A DNA stretch of 64,000 bases from Streptomyces yatensis (GCF_018069625.1 NZ_CP072941.1:7440001-7504000), one strand, 5' to 3'. Shown: positions 1-9,391, numbered from the stretch's first letter. The notes: generated by a model from the letters alone, not told the origin. A program made the numbers and translations.

Positions 1-165
1 GCAGGTGTCGGGGATCTCGTCCGCGAAGCGGGCGGCGTGCACCCGGCGCTGCTCCTGCCACGCCTCCTCGTAGTCCACGGCGTCCGCGCCGAAGCCCAGG
101 TGGACGTAGCGCAGCGCCGGTGAACCGGGGACCGACCCCGGCGTAGCAGTGGTCACGGCGGTCAC
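1..165 (-). CDS. lipB: Octanoyltransferase LipB (lipoate biosynthesis), 5' part only
   Basis: The minus strand opens with GTG at 165, six bases after a GGAG at 172-175, and runs 55 codons off the left edge. The visible N-terminus has the LipB pattern: an RYVHLGFG strand followed by [16 protein letters not shown]. The catalytic region lies outside the window. LipB moves octanoate from acyl carrier protein to the lipoyl lysine of E2 subunits, after which LipA inserts sulfur. A likely client, the two-lipoyl-domain E2 at 15.6-17.4 kb, is encoded nearby. lipA would be expected to the left of the window (inference). Confidence 0.85.
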   Translation of the reverse strand, partial: MTAVTTATPGSVPGSPALRYVHLGFGADAVDYEEAWQEQRRVHAARFADEIPDTC

Positions 166-369
166 GGCAAGCTCCTTCTCGGCCCACGTGCGATGGGGGG
201 CGGAGCCTCGCGGCGGCGCCCCCGCCACTGTACGACCGTGTCCCCTTACGTCCTCACCCGGCCCGTTCTCACACGATCGGATGAATGCCGCCCGACGGCC
301 GCGATCAGCCCTCTAGCGGCGGTTACATTCGCGCCGTTCCACAGAGCGATCAGGGAGACCGGCAAGCTG

Positions 370-2067
370 ATGACGGAACGACCCCCGCAGCGCATTCCCA
401 ATCGTCAGCTCGCCGCGCTCATCGCCGAGGCTGGCTTCTCCAACGCTGGGCTCGCCCGGCGGGTGGACCAGCTCGGGCTGGAGCACGGTCTGGACTTGCG
501 GTACGACAAGACATCGGTGACGCGGTGGCTGCGCGGACAGCAGCCACGCGGCACCACCCCGGCGCTGATCGCCGAGGTGTTCACCCGGCGGTTAGGGCGT
601 CGGCTGACCGCCCAGGACCTGGGCCTGGACGCCTGCGCGCCCGTCTACGCGGGGCTGGAGTTCGCCGCCACCCCGCAGGAGGCGGTGGACATCGTCAGCG
701 GGCTGTGGCGGAAGGACTCCGGAAGCCATGCGGAGCTGCGGAAGATCGCCTTCACCCCGGCGGGGCTGGTCGTCCCGAGCCGTGACTGGCTGATCGGGCG
801 GCCCGATGACCGGGTGGCGCGCGGTGAGCCACCAGCGGGCGCCGCCCCGGCGGGGGCGGCCGTGGGAGCCGGGACGGGGCCGGGGGCGGGGGTCGGTACC
901 GGGGCCGGGGCCACGGCCGGGCGGCTGCCCGCGCAGGGGGGCCGGGCGGGTGGCCCGGCCGGGGCGGCCGGGGTGGCGCCGGGGCGCGCGGCCGTCCAGG
1001 GCGCGCACGGCCCTGTGGGCGCGCAGGGCGCCCACGTCGCTCATGGTGCCCATGGCGCCCACGGTGCTCACGGCGCCCACGGCGGCCACGGTGCTCACGG
1101 CGCCCAGGGGCGGGCGCCGCTGCCCCGTCAGCGCCGGCACGACCGCGACCGGCGCGCACCGGGCTACCGGGTGACCTCCGGCGACATCGCGGCCCTGCGC
1201 TCGGTCGGCGAGCTGTTCGCGGCGCTCGACCAGACGTACGGCGGCGGCCACGCCCGCCAGGCCCTGGTGCGCTACCTCGAGCACGAGGGCGAGCCGATGC
1301 TGCGCGGCTCGTACAACGAGGCGACCGGGCGGCGGCTGTTCGGCGCGGTCGCCGATCTGACCCGGCTGGCCGGATGGACCTCGTTCGACATCGCCGCCCA
1401 CGGCCTGGCGCAGCGCTACTTCGTCCAGGCGCTACGGCTGGCACAGGCGGCCGGGGACCGTACGTACGGCAGCTATGTGCTGGTGACGATGAGCCGCCAG
1501 GCCGTCTATCTCGGCCATGGACGGGAGGCCGTGCAGCTGGCCAGGGTGGCCCAGCAGGGGGTCGGCGGCGGCGCCCCGCCGGTGCTGCAGTCGCTGCTGC
1601 ACGCGATCGAGGCGCGCGGCCATGGTGTGCTGGGCGAGGTGCGCGCGTGCACCGCCTCGCTCGCCCGCGCCGAGCGGGCGCTGGAGACGGCCCGGCCGGG
1701 GGACGAGGTGCCGTACTGGGCGCGGCTCTTCGACGAGGCGCAGCTGGCCGACGAGTTCGGCCACTGCCACCGCGATCTGCAGCAGTACCGGGCCGCCGCC
1801 CAGCACGCGGAGCGCTCCCTGCAGCTCCACGGCGCCGGTTTCGCGCGCAGCCGGCTCTTCTGCCGGGTGGTCCTGGCGAGCGCGCGGCTGGGCCTAGGCG
1901 AGCTGGAACAGGCATGCCAACTGGCCGCGGAGGCGGCCCAGCAGGCATCGGAGATGCGGTCGGTGCGGGCGGTGGAGTACGTACGCGACTTCGAACGCCG
2001 CCTGGAGCCCTACCGAGACGCGGCCCCGGTCCGCGGCTACCGAGAGCGGGTGGCGGCGCTGGGGTAG
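370..2067 (+). CDS. NsdA-like HTH/TPR regulator with a His-Gly-Ala repeat linker
   Basis: Protein of 565 residues if started at ATG 370, with GGGAG at about 353-357; an upstream in-frame extension looks non-coding. Residues 1-110 resemble a helix-turn-helix that recognises a replicon-like XRE fold (RQLAALIAEAGFSNAGLARR). A low-complexity Ala/Gly linker spans about residues 145-255, ending in roughly nine HGA/HGG units near residues 218-247. A helical TPR-like C-terminal half follows. The architecture resembles the NsdA family of Streptomyces developmental and antibiotic repressors. It is divergent from lipB. The His-rich stretch is probably a variable linker; metal binding is only a possibility. 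Confidence 0.7.
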   Translation: MTERPPQRIPNRQLAALIAEAGFSNAGLARRVDQLGLEHGLDLRYDKTSVTRWLRGQQPRGTTPALIAEVFTRRLGRRLTAQDLGLDACAPVYAGLEFAATPQEAVDIVSGLWRKDSGSHAELRKIAFTPAGLVVPSRDWLIGRPDDRVARGEPPAGAAPAGAAVGAGTGPGAGVGTGAGATAGRLPAQGGRAGGPAGAAGVAPGRAAVQGAHGPVGAQGAHVAHGAHGAHGAHGAHGGHGAHGAQGRAPLPRQRRHDRDRRAPGYRVTSGDIAALRSVGELFAALDQTYGGGHARQALVRYLEHEGEPMLRGSYNEATGRRLFGAVADLTRLAGWTSFDIAAHGLAQRYFVQALRLAQAAGDRTYGSYVLVTMSRQAVYLGHGREAVQLARVAQQGVGGGAPPVLQSLLHAIEARGHGVLGEVRACTASLARAERALETARPGDEVPYWARLFDEAQLADEFGHCHRDLQQYRAAAQHAERSLQLHGAGFARSRLFCRVVLASARLGLGELEQACQLAAEAAQQASEMRSVRAVEYVRDFERRLEPYRDAAPVRGYRERVAALG

Positions 2068-2184
2068 GGGCGGGGGTGTGAGTGTGGGGGGGGGTGTGGG
2101 GCGCGGCCGCGGGGCGGTGCCGGCTCAGGGGGCGGGGCGGCGCGTCCCGGCGTGCGTACGGTGCCTGGGCTGGGTGTGGTGTGG

Positions 2185-2946
2185 TCAGGCGTCCACGACG
2201 ATGCCGAAGGTGCGCTCCAGGCCGGTGCGGCCCGCGTCGGTCAGGTGGATCACGCGGCGGCGGCTGCCACGGCGGATCCAGTCCAGCGCGAACAGCCGGT
2301 CCGTCAGGGCGGCCCCCAGCGCCCCGGCCAGATGGTGGCGCTGCTCGGTCCAGTCCACGCAGTAGCGGATCAGCGGGCGGCGCGCGGGGAGCCCGTCCGC
2401 GTCCACGCCGAACGCCGCCAGCTCCGCGCGCCCCGGGTCCGTCAGCCGGTACGTGGTGTCGTTGCCCGGGGCGGAGAGCCGGTCGCTCTCCGTCGCCTCG
2501 GGGTGGAAGCGTCCGTCGCCGCCCTCCAGGACCCCGCGTTCCAGGAGCGCCGCCATCAGGGCCACTCCGAGGGCGCCCGCGACATGGTCGTAGCAGGTAC
2601 GCGCCCGGCGCAGGGCGTGTGCGTGGGTGCTCTGGCGCAGCGAGGTGACCGGTAGCGGCGGGGCGATCCGGGCCAGCGCCTCGAGGGCCTCGCCGACGGC
2701 GGGGCCGGTCAGCCGGTAGTAGCGGTGCCGCCCGTGCGGCTCGACCCGCACCACCCCGGCCTCCAGCAACTTGGCCAGATGCCCGCTCACGGTGGAGGCG
2801 CTGACCCCGGCCTCGGTGGCCAGCACGCTCGCGGGCAGGGCGCGGCCCTCCAACAGCGCCTGCAGAACGCGGGCGCGAGACGGATCGGCGATCGCGGCGG
2901 CGGCGCGGGCGATGTCGGCGTCACGGGCGTCCGTGGTGGTGGCCAT
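2185..2946 (-). CDS. ArsR-family winged-helix transcriptional regulator
   Basis: 253 residues from ATG 2946. Residues 10-95 form an ArsR winged helix (IADPSRARVLQALLEG, then ASTVSGHLAKLLEAGVV and a wing HGRHRYYRL). The C-terminal half is Arg/Leu-rich with CYDHVAGALGVAL, a pattern common in Streptomyces ArsR relatives that lack the classic metal site. No convincing ribosome-binding site precedes the ATG. A TACGCT hexamer at 2953-2958 ends six bases before it, so a leaderless transcript is plausible. The gene is divergent from the MFS exporter at 3243 across about 296 bp, so that exporter is its likely target (inference). Confidence 0.85.
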   Translation of the reverse strand: MATTTDARDADIARAAAAIADPSRARVLQALLEGRALPASVLATEAGVSASTVSGHLAKLLEAGVVRVEPHGRHRYYRLTGPAVGEALEALARIAPPLPVTSLRQSTHAHALRRARTCYDHVAGALGVALMAALLERGVLEGGDGRFHPEATESDRLSAPGNDTTYRLTDPGRAELAAFGVDADGLPARRPLIRYCVDWTEQRHHLAGALGAALTDRLFALDWIRRGSRRRVIHLTDAGRTGLERTFGIVVDA

Positions 2947-3242
2947 GCGTCCAGCGTAGGCCGAGGTCGTTTCGGCGGCGGACGAAGCGTGGGCGGTCGC
3001 CCGCGCGCACCTCGCCGATACGGCCGGAGGACGGCCTCGCGCTGCGCGCTTGGGGCTGGACGCCTCGCCGTACGCGCCTCCGGCCGCGGGCCGTGTGCCT
3101 CCGGCGGGCGCACGCGCTTCGGGCCGGACCTGGCCGGGCCGGGCCGGGGGCGTCCGATGCGGTTCGTCGTCCCCGTTCCGCGCGCGCCTGGGCACGCCAC
3201 GCTTCGGGCTGTGCCGAAGGGATCAGGGGCGAGGGTGGAGGC
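2947..3242. other. ArsR-MFS divergent promoter region
   Basis: About 296 bp between divergent starts. A TACGCT -10 candidate for arsR lies at 2953-2958 and the MFS ribosome-binding site at about 3234-3241. No clear ArsR-type palindrome was found by eye. Confidence 0.5.
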
Positions 3243-4700
3243 ATGAGGACGTACCACTCCACGCATCGGACCTCGGGATCCTCGGCTCCGCCCGTGGCGG
3301 CCGCCGTGCGGCGGGTGCCGTTGCTCGCGATCTGCCTCGGGTACTTCCTGGTCATCCTCGACGTCACCGTCGTCAACGTGGCCGTGCCCCGCATCGGCGC
3401 CGGGCTGGCGGCCGGGCAGGGGGCGCTGCAGTGGATCGTGGACGGGTACACGCTGGTCTTCGCCGGGCTGCTGCTGTTCTGTGGCGGGCTGGGGGACCGG
3501 CTGGGCCATCGGCGGGTGTTCCTCGCCGGGCTCGGGCTGTTCACGGTGGCCTCCGCCGGGTGCGCGCTCGCGCCGACCGCCGCCGTTCTGGTCGGCGCGC
3601 GGCTGGCGCAGGGGGCCGGGGCGGCGACCATGGTGCCCGCCTCGCTCGCGCTGCTCGGGGCGCTGCACCCCGAACCGGCCGCGCGCGCCAGGGCGTTCGG
3701 GGTGTGGGGTGGCATCGCGGGGGTCGCCGCCGCGGCCGGTCCGGTGCTCGGCGGGGTGCTGGTGTGGGGCGTGGGCTGGCGGACCGTGTTCCTCGTCAAC
3801 CTCCCCCTGGGCGTGCTCGCCGTCTGGCTCACCATCCGTCATGTGCCCGGCAGGCGCCCGCGCCCGCGTCCGCGCGGGGAGCGTCCGCCGCTGGACCTCG
3901 CCGCCCAGCTCACCGGTGTCATCGCGGTGGCCGCCCTCACGGCCGGGCTGAACGAGGCGGGAGGGCGCGGCTGGACCGACCCGCTGGTGCTCGGCGCCCT
4001 CGCGGCCGCGCCGCTCGCGGGGGCGCTGTTCCTGTGGCTGGAGCGGCGCGCGGCGGCGCCCGCGCTGCCGCCGCGGCTGCTGACCGGCTTCCGGTTCCCG
4101 GCCGCCCTGGCCGTGGGGGTGCTGCTCAACCTCGGCTTCTACGGGCTGCTCTTCCTCACCACCCTCTACTTCCAGCGCCACCGGGGCTGGGACCCGCTCG
4201 CCACCGGTCTGGCGCTGCTGCCGATGGGCGCGCTGGTCGCGGCCGCCTCGCCGCTGTCCGGGCGGGTCGCGGCGCGCGTGGGCACCCATGTCCCGGCCGT
4301 GGCCGGGCTGTTGACCGGGGCGGTGGGGCTGCTCGGCTGGGCGGCCGTGGGACCGCATACGCCGTATGCGCTGCTGGTCGTGCCGCTGCTGCTGGCCGGG
4401 TTCGGCACCTCGTTCACCATGCCGTCGGCGACGATCGCGGCGATGGAGGCCGCGCCGCACGAGGTGCGCGGCGCGGCGTCGGGCGCGTTCAACGCGGCGC
4501 GGCAGCTGGGCAGCGCCATCGGCGTGGCGCTGTTCGGGACGCTCGCCGCGGCGTCCGCGAGCTCCGCCTTCTACGCCGGGATGCGGCTGTCCGCCGTGAT
4601 CGCGGCCGGATGCTTCCTGGGGGGTGCGGTGCTCGCGGCGGTCTCGGGGCCCGCCGCCGCCCGCGCGGCGCGCAACCCCTCTGCCACTGAGGCGTCTTGA
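3243..4700 (+). CDS. MFS drug-efflux transporter, DHA2/EmrB-QacA type
   Basis: 485 residues, starting at ATG 3243 after a GGTGGAGG. About 12-14 hydrophobic segments are visible. The first helix carries ICLGYFLVILDVTVVNVAVP, the motif D1 typical of DHA2 exporters, and GLGDRLGHRRVFL is the MFS loop 2-3 motif A. Late sequence GAASGAFNAARQLGSAIGVA is motif C-like. It probably exports hydrophobic drugs or metabolites by proton antiport in the cytoplasmic membrane. The divergent ArsR gene at 2185-2946 is the candidate regulator. Substrate cannot be read from sequence. Confidence 0.88.
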   Translation: MRTYHSTHRTSGSSAPPVAAAVRRVPLLAICLGYFLVILDVTVVNVAVPRIGAGLAAGQGALQWIVDGYTLVFAGLLLFCGGLGDRLGHRRVFLAGLGLFTVASAGCALAPTAAVLVGARLAQGAGAATMVPASLALLGALHPEPAARARAFGVWGGIAGVAAAAGPVLGGVLVWGVGWRTVFLVNLPLGVLAVWLTIRHVPGRRPRPRPRGERPPLDLAAQLTGVIAVAALTAGLNEAGGRGWTDPLVLGALAAAPLAGALFLWLERRAAAPALPPRLLTGFRFPAALAVGVLLNLGFYGLLFLTTLYFQRHRGWDPLATGLALLPMGALVAAASPLSGRVAARVGTHVPAVAGLLTGAVGLLGWAAVGPHTPYALLVVPLLLAGFGTSFTMPSATIAAMEAAPHEVRGAASGAFNAARQLGSAIGVALFGTLAAASASSAFYAGMRLSAVIAAGCFLGGAVLAAVSGPAAARAARNPSATEAS

Positions 4701-5688
4701 CGCGTACGCCAGGTGGGGCGTGGCCGTACGCGTACGCCACGTGGGGCGTAGCCGCCGAGGGGCGGGCCGTCGGGGCGCGGGCCGTCGGGGCGCGGTCCGT
4801 CGGGGCGCGGTCCGTCGAGCGGCACGCGCTCGTCGGCGCCGCGCCGGGGGTGAGTAGGCCCGGCCCCCGTCGTGCGGCAGCCGGGCGGTGGTGTGTGCCG
4901 GGTGCCCGGGCCGCGAGCCGAAACGGTGCCTGGGCCCAGCGAGCCTGCACTCTGCCGTGCACCCCAGGGGGGACGCCGCTCAGGCTGCCGTGGCGCGGGT
5001 GCCGGTCTCTGCCCTGCCGCACCCTGCCGCGAGCCGTCACGGGAACCTGGGCCTCAGTGGCTGGGCCACCGCGGGATCGCTCGCGGGTCAGGCAGTTGTG
5101 GCGGCGGGTGCCCGTTGCCCCGGGCCGCGAGCCGCGAGACCCGGAGGCTGAGCCTCGGCCCCCGGGCACCGTAGAGATGCCCTGGGTCAGGTCACCGTGG
5201 CGGCCGGTGGCCGTTGCCCGGGCCGCGGGCCGCGGGCCGCGAGCCGCCAGGCCGCGTGACCGGGGCCTGGGCCTCAGCCGTCGTGCACGGCAGGCTGCGG
5301 GGCGTCGGGTCGCCGCAGCCGCGGGTGCCCGTTGCCCCAGGCCGCGTAACCCGGAGCCTGAGCCTGAGCCGTCGTGTACCGCAGGCATGCCGCCGGTCAG
5401 GCAGCCGCCGCCGCGGGTGCCCCTTGCCGCGGGCCGCGGGCCGCGTAACCCGGGGCCTGGGCCTCAGCCGCCTCGCACGGCAGGCTGTGGGGCGTCGGGT
5501 CGCCGCCGCCGCGGGTGCCCGTTGCCCCAGGCCGCGTAACCCGGAGCCTGAGCCTGAGCCGCCGTGCACCGCAGGCATGCCGCCGGTCAGGCAGCCGCAG
5601 CCGCGGGTGCCCCTTGCCCCGGGCCGCAGGCTGCGGAGCCCGGAGCCGGAGCCTCAGCCGTGCCCTGTCCCGACGCGCATGCCGCCGC
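4701..5688. repeat. Degenerate GC-rich tandem repeats between MFS and oxidoreductase genes
   Basis: This stretch of nearly 1 kb has no convincing gene. At about 4756-4818 a 15-bp unit (CGGGGCGCGGKCCGT) repeats three to four times. From about 4930 to 5690 a unit of roughly 90-100 bp repeats imperfectly and is organised as a higher-order 190-bp repeat. For example CAGGCTGCGG at 5291 recurs as CAGGCTGTGG at 5481, and GCAGGCATGC at 5381 recurs at 5571. Near 4700-4745 a GTACGC-rich imperfect palindrome follows the MFS stop. Open frames across the array encode low-complexity Pro/Glu/Arg peptides and look accidental. Confidence 0.8.
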
Positions 5689-7035
5689 TCAGGCCGCCGC
5701 CGCGGGGACGGAGTTGGTGCCCGTGTTGCCGGCGGTCGTGTCGGATCCGGCGTCCGGTGGGGCGCCGAAGTCGCTGAGGACCGCTCGGGCCGCCCGGCGG
5801 CCGGAGGCCAGGGCGCCCTGGACCGTGCTGGAGTCCCGGTGGTCGCCGCAGACGTACAGGCCCGACAGCAGCCGCACCGGGCGGCGCGGGTCGTGCGGGG
5901 CGGGCATGGCCGGGACCGCGTACGGGTCGTGGTGCGTGGCCAGCAGCTCCCAGCCCGCGGTCGACGTGCCGTACACCGCCGCCAGTTGGGCCCTGACGGC
6001 CCGGTCGAGTTCGGCGGCGGGCAGGGCGGCCGAGGCGCCCAGCACCGTGGAGGTGATCAGCACCCGGCCGGGCGGGGTGCGGGAGGGGTCGACCTCGCTG
6101 GCCACCATCGTGTGGGCGACCGGGCCCCGGCCGCCCGCGGCGAGTATCAGCGCGGGTTCGCTCAGCGGCGGCCGGTCGGCGGTGTGGTGCGTCACGGTCA
6201 CCGGGTGGAAGGCCGGTACCCGCAGCCCGGGCAGGAGTTCGGCCGCGTCGTGCGCACCGGTGGCCACCAGCACCGCACGGCAGCCGATCTCGCCGTGTTC
6301 GGCGGTGGCGACGGCGGTGGTGGAGGCCGATACGGCCCGGACGCCCGTACGGACCGTCCCCGGCGGCAGCGCGGCCGCGAGCAGCTCGGGGACGGTGGAC
6401 GCGCCGCCCGCCGGAAGGCAGAGGCGGCCGCGTGCGTAGCCGCGCAGCGCGAGGTCGGCGCAGCGGCTGGAGGTGGTGAGGTCCGGGTCGCTCAGCAGCG
6501 AGACGAGCAGCGGACGCAGCACCCCCTCGACCGTACGAGCAGGTAGGCCCCGCCCCCCCAGGGTCTCGGAGACCGGCCGGTCGGGGCGGGCGAGCAGGCG
6601 GTCCGCGGGCAGGGCGGCGAGCCTGCCGAGCGCGGCACCGAGTCGGGCCTGGTCGAGCCCGCTGCCGAGCGGCGCGCGGGCGGCGTTGGCGAGGGCGCGT
6701 GCCGAGGTGAATGCGCCCCTCATGCTCCGGGGGGTGTCCACCCGGTGCGTACGCCCCTCGTTGTGGACCAGCACTCCTTGGGCGAAGGGGCGCAGGGCGA
6801 GGGCGCCGAGCCCCGGAGTGCGCCGCAGCTCCGGGAAGGAGGTGTTCATCAGGTGACCGGTCCGGTCCAGCCGGAAGCCGTCGACGGTGTCGGTCGTCAT
6901 TCGTCCGCCCACGCGGGGCGCGGCCTCGAGTACCGTGACCGCCACTCCCGCGTCGGTCAGCCGATGAGCCGCGGCCAGCCCCGCGAGCCCGGCGCCGACG
7001 ATGACGACATCCGTGCGGTGCGCGCGCTTGAGCAC
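5689..7035 (-). CDS. FAD-dependent amine-oxidase-like oxidoreductase
   Basis: 448 residues from GTG 7035, preceded by a strong GGGGAGG at 7041-7047. The N-terminus is a Rossmann FAD-binding fold (VVIVGAGLAGLAAAHRL, then EAAPRVGGRM, the GG doublet motif). The C-terminus carries LYVCGDHRDSSTVQGALASG, the second FAD contact of the NAD(P)-binding 8/amine-oxidase superfamily that includes protoporphyrinogen oxidases and phytoene desaturases. Substrate is not predictable. It stands alone between the repeat tract and a TIGR01777 gene. The C-terminal Ala-rich tail after residue 430 is probably disordered. Confidence 0.82.
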   Translation of the reverse strand: MLKRAHRTDVVIVGAGLAGLAAAHRLTDAGVAVTVLEAAPRVGGRMTTDTVDGFRLDRTGHLMNTSFPELRRTPGLGALALRPFAQGVLVHNEGRTHRVDTPRSMRGAFTSARALANAARAPLGSGLDQARLGAALGRLAALPADRLLARPDRPVSETLGGRGLPARTVEGVLRPLLVSLLSDPDLTTSSRCADLALRGYARGRLCLPAGGASTVPELLAAALPPGTVRTGVRAVSASTTAVATAEHGEIGCRAVLVATGAHDAAELLPGLRVPAFHPVTVTHHTADRPPLSEPALILAAGGRGPVAHTMVASEVDPSRTPPGRVLITSTVLGASAALPAAELDRAVRAQLAAVYGTSTAGWELLATHHDPYAVPAMPAPHDPRRPVRLLSGLYVCGDHRDSSTVQGALASGRRAARAVLSDFGAPPDAGSDTTAGNTGTNSVPAAAA

Positions 7036-7231
7036 GTGTCCTCCCCGAGGTCGGTGCGTCCGTCACAGGGGCTGCTGCCCCGGCCGGCGGCCCGGATACG
7101 TGGGTCCCGCGTGACGGCTCGCGAGACGGTCTTGACAGTACGGACAAAAACGGTCGATGCCAGACGCGCATCGACCGGGCACGGGCGCACACCGGTCGCA
7201 CACGTCATCGAGTGATGCGCGACCGGGGGAG

Positions 7232-7264
7232 TGCGAGGGGCGTCGAGGGGCGTCGAGGGGCGCC
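7232..7264. repeat. 10-bp tandem repeat, three copies
   Basis: GGCGTCGAGG repeats three times just beyond the 3' end of the TIGR01777 gene at 7272. No function can be assigned. Confidence 0.8.
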
Positions 7265-7271
7265 AACTCTC

Positions 7272-8162
7272 CTACGGCAGCGCCGCCTTGATGGCCTCGT
7301 CCACATGCGGGTGGGTGAAGGTGAAGCCGGAGTCCAGGAGGCGGCGGGGGATGGCCCGGACGCTGCCGAGGACGTCACCGGACATCTCGCCCAGGGCGAT
7401 CCGCAGGGCGGGCGCGGGGACCGTGAAGAGCGTGGGGCGGCGCAGCACGCGGCCCATCGCCGCCGTGATCTCGCGGTTGGTGACCGGCGCCGGCGCGGTG
7501 AGGTTGACCGGGCCGGTGAGCTCGGGCGTGTCGAGGATGTGGCGCAGCGCGGCGACATGGTCCCGCAGCGAGATGAAGCTCCAGTACTGCCGGCCGCTGC
7601 CCATCCGCCCGCCGAGGCCCAGCTTGAACAACGGGAAGAGCCGCCCCCACGCCCCGCCCTCGGCGGAGATCACCAGCCCGGTCCGGGTGAAGACCGTACG
7701 GACGCCCGCCTCCTGTGCCGCGGCCGCCGCCTCCTCCCAGTCCTGGCAGAGATCCGGAAGAAAACCGTGGCCGGGGGGCGCACTCTCATCGACCGCGCGC
7801 TCCCCGGTGTCACCGTAGAACCCGACCGCGCTTCCGCTCACCAGCACCCGCGGCGGGGTGTCCAGCGAGGCGATCGCCTCGGCGAGGGCGGCGGTGCCCA
7901 GCACCCGGCTGTCCCGGATCTCCTTCTTGTACGCGTCGGTCCAGCGCCGGTCGCCGACCCCCGCGCCCGCGAGATGGACCACGGCCTCACAGCCCATCAG
8001 CCCCTTGGTGTCCACCCACTCCCGCTTCGGGTCCCACTCCACCTCGTCCGCTGCTTGCGGCGGACGCCGCACCAGGCGCACCACCTGGTGGCCGTCCTCG
8101 TGCAGCGAGCGGACGAGTGCCGTGCCGATGAGCCCGGAGGAGCCGGTGACCGCGATACGCAT
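7272..8162 (-). CDS. TIGR01777-family extended SDR (NAD-dependent epimerase-like)
   Basis: 296 residues from ATG 8162. MRIAVTGSSGLIGTALVRSL is the GxxGxxG nucleotide-binding turn. VVHLAGAGVGDRRWT and VLVSGSAVGFYGD follow, and the C-terminal block (VNLTAPAPVTNREITAAMG) is the DUF1731 extension that defines the TIGR01777 family. The canonical YxxxK of SDRs is not obvious, as is usual for this family. The protein is cytoplasmic with unknown substrate; relatives are linked to envelope or cell-division phenotypes. It is divergent from the GNAT gene at 8230 with 67 bp between starts. Confidence 0.85.
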   Translation of the reverse strand: MRIAVTGSSGLIGTALVRSLHEDGHQVVRLVRRPPQAADEVEWDPKREWVDTKGLMGCEAVVHLAGAGVGDRRWTDAYKKEIRDSRVLGTAALAEAIASLDTPPRVLVSGSAVGFYGDTGERAVDESAPPGHGFLPDLCQDWEEAAAAAQEAGVRTVFTRTGLVISAEGGAWGRLFPLFKLGLGGRMGSGRQYWSFISLRDHVAALRHILDTPELTGPVNLTAPAPVTNREITAAMGRVLRRPTLFTVPAPALRIALGEMSGDVLGSVRAIPRRLLDSGFTFTHPHVDEAIKAALP

Positions 8163-8229
8163 GGCCCCATCCTGCCCTCGATCACGGGAGGGATGTCGGA
8201 CAACAGGCGGGCGTGGCACAGTGACTCGC

Positions 8230-8814
8230 ATGTCCCAGCCCTCCGGCCCGCCCCAGCCGTCCGGCTTGCCTCGGGCGTCCGGTCTGCCTCAACCCTCCGG
8301 CCGACCCCAGGCGTCCCGGCAGCCCGAGTTGATCATCCGCCCCGCCGTGCTCGACGACGAGACGGCGCTGGCCGAGCTGGACCGCAGCACCTGGTCGGTG
8401 CTGCATTCCGTACAGCCCAAGCCGCAGCCGCCGTACGACCCCTTCTTCACCCAGCACAACCGCGTCGAGCACATCCTCGTGGCCGAGCTCGGCGGATGCC
8501 CCGTCGGCTATATACGGCTCGTGCCGTCGACCCCGCTGGCCTGCAACGCGCATGTCCGCCAGATCCAGGGGCTCGCGGTGGACGAGCGGACGCGGGGCAA
8601 GGGCGTGGCACGGGCGCTGCTCGGCGCCGCGCAGGAGGAGGCGCGGCGGCAGGGCGCGACCCGCATCACCCTGCGGGTGCTGGGCCACAACGCCCCGGCA
8701 CGGCGGCTGTACGCGTCGGAGGGGTTCGCGGTGGAAGGCGTGCTGCCGGGGGAGTTCCTGCTGGCGGGGGAGTACGTGGACGACGTGCTGATGGGGCGCT
8801 CGCTGGACCACTGA
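8230..8814 (+). CDS. GNAT-family N-acetyltransferase
   Basis: 194 residues from ATG 8230. Residues 1-32 are a Pro/Ser/Gly repeat (PSGLP-like units), probably disordered or a sign that the true start is further in. The GNAT core runs from about residue 33: LIIRPAVLDDETALAEL, VGYIRLVP, and the acetyl-CoA loop QGLAVDERTRGKGVARALL (R/QxxGxG/A motif). HNAPARRLYASEGFAVEG is the usual C-terminal motif. The acceptor is unknown. It is divergent from the TIGR01777 gene. Confidence 0.85.
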   Translation: MSQPSGPPQPSGLPRASGLPQPSGRPQASRQPELIIRPAVLDDETALAELDRSTWSVLHSVQPKPQPPYDPFFTQHNRVEHILVAELGGCPVGYIRLVPSTPLACNAHVRQIQGLAVDERTRGKGVARALLGAAQEEARRQGATRITLRVLGHNAPARRLYASEGFAVEGVLPGEFLLAGEYVDDVLMGRSLDH

Positions 8815-8869
8815 GAACTGGATCGCTGAGAACTGGACCGCTGAGAGGCTGGTGAGGCGCTGGCGAGGA

Positions 8870-9391
8870 TCAGCCCCTGAAGCGCTCCCACAGCCGGGGA
8901 TACCGCTCCGCCAGCACCGCCTCGCTCTCGAAGTCCAGGGGCTCCCCGATCGGTTCCCGGGGTGCGGGGGAGATCCCCAGCTCCGGCAGGGGCGCCCCGG
9001 TCAGCCGCTCATACGCCTCGTCCGCCGCGTACCCCAGGTCCTCGCAGTCGCCGTCCACCTGCTCATCGAAGTCCTCGAGCAGGTCGGCGAGCGCGTCCGG
9101 ATCGTGCAGCGCCCCCTCGAAGATCTCCCGGCCCTGGCCGATCAGCCAGAAGCGGAACGCCTCGAAGGCGTCGTCGCTGACCCCGCCGAGCAGCACCCAG
9201 GCGGCGCCCCACACATCCCAGCGGTACGCCCGGTTGGAGCGGGCCTCGAAGTGCCGGGCGAAGTCCAGCACCGCGTCGGGGTCGAGTTGTGACAGCTGGT
9301 CGACGAGCAGGTCGGACTGGTCCTCGGGGTCGCCGTCCGCGACCTCCCGAGCGCTGTCGACCAGCCCCCAGAACTCCGTTTCGTCCATCAT
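8870..9391 (-). CDS. DUF4240-domain protein
   Basis: About 172-173 residues, acidic, soluble. The N-terminus MDETEFWGLVDSAREVADG and the core WDVWGAAWVLLGGVSDDAFE with FRFWLIGQGREIFEGAL match DUF4240, a domain of unknown function common in Streptomyces. Two adjacent ATG codons (9391 and 9388) can start it. They lie in the inner copy of a perfect 20-bp tandem duplication (9381-9400 and 9401-9420). The outer copy supplies a GAGG and a six-codon upstream ORF whose TGA overlaps the first ATG. Confidence 0.8.
   Translation of the reverse strand: MMDETEFWGLVDSAREVADGDPEDQSDLLVDQLSQLDPDAVLDFARHFEARSNRAYRWDVWGAAWVLLGGVSDDAFEAFRFWLIGQGREIFEGALHDPDALADLLEDFDEQVDGDCEDLGYAADEAYERLTGAPLPELGISPAPREPIGEPLDFESEAVLAERYPRLWERFRG

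Noticed and set aside
4697..5539. Open frame with Pro/Glu repeats after the MFS gene
   Set aside because: It lies entirely in degenerate tandem repeats, competes with open frames in other phases and has no start signal.
7132..7160. TTGACA at 7132 as a plus-strand promoter
   Set aside because: No -10 hexamer at suitable spacing and no plus-strand gene starts within 1 kb.
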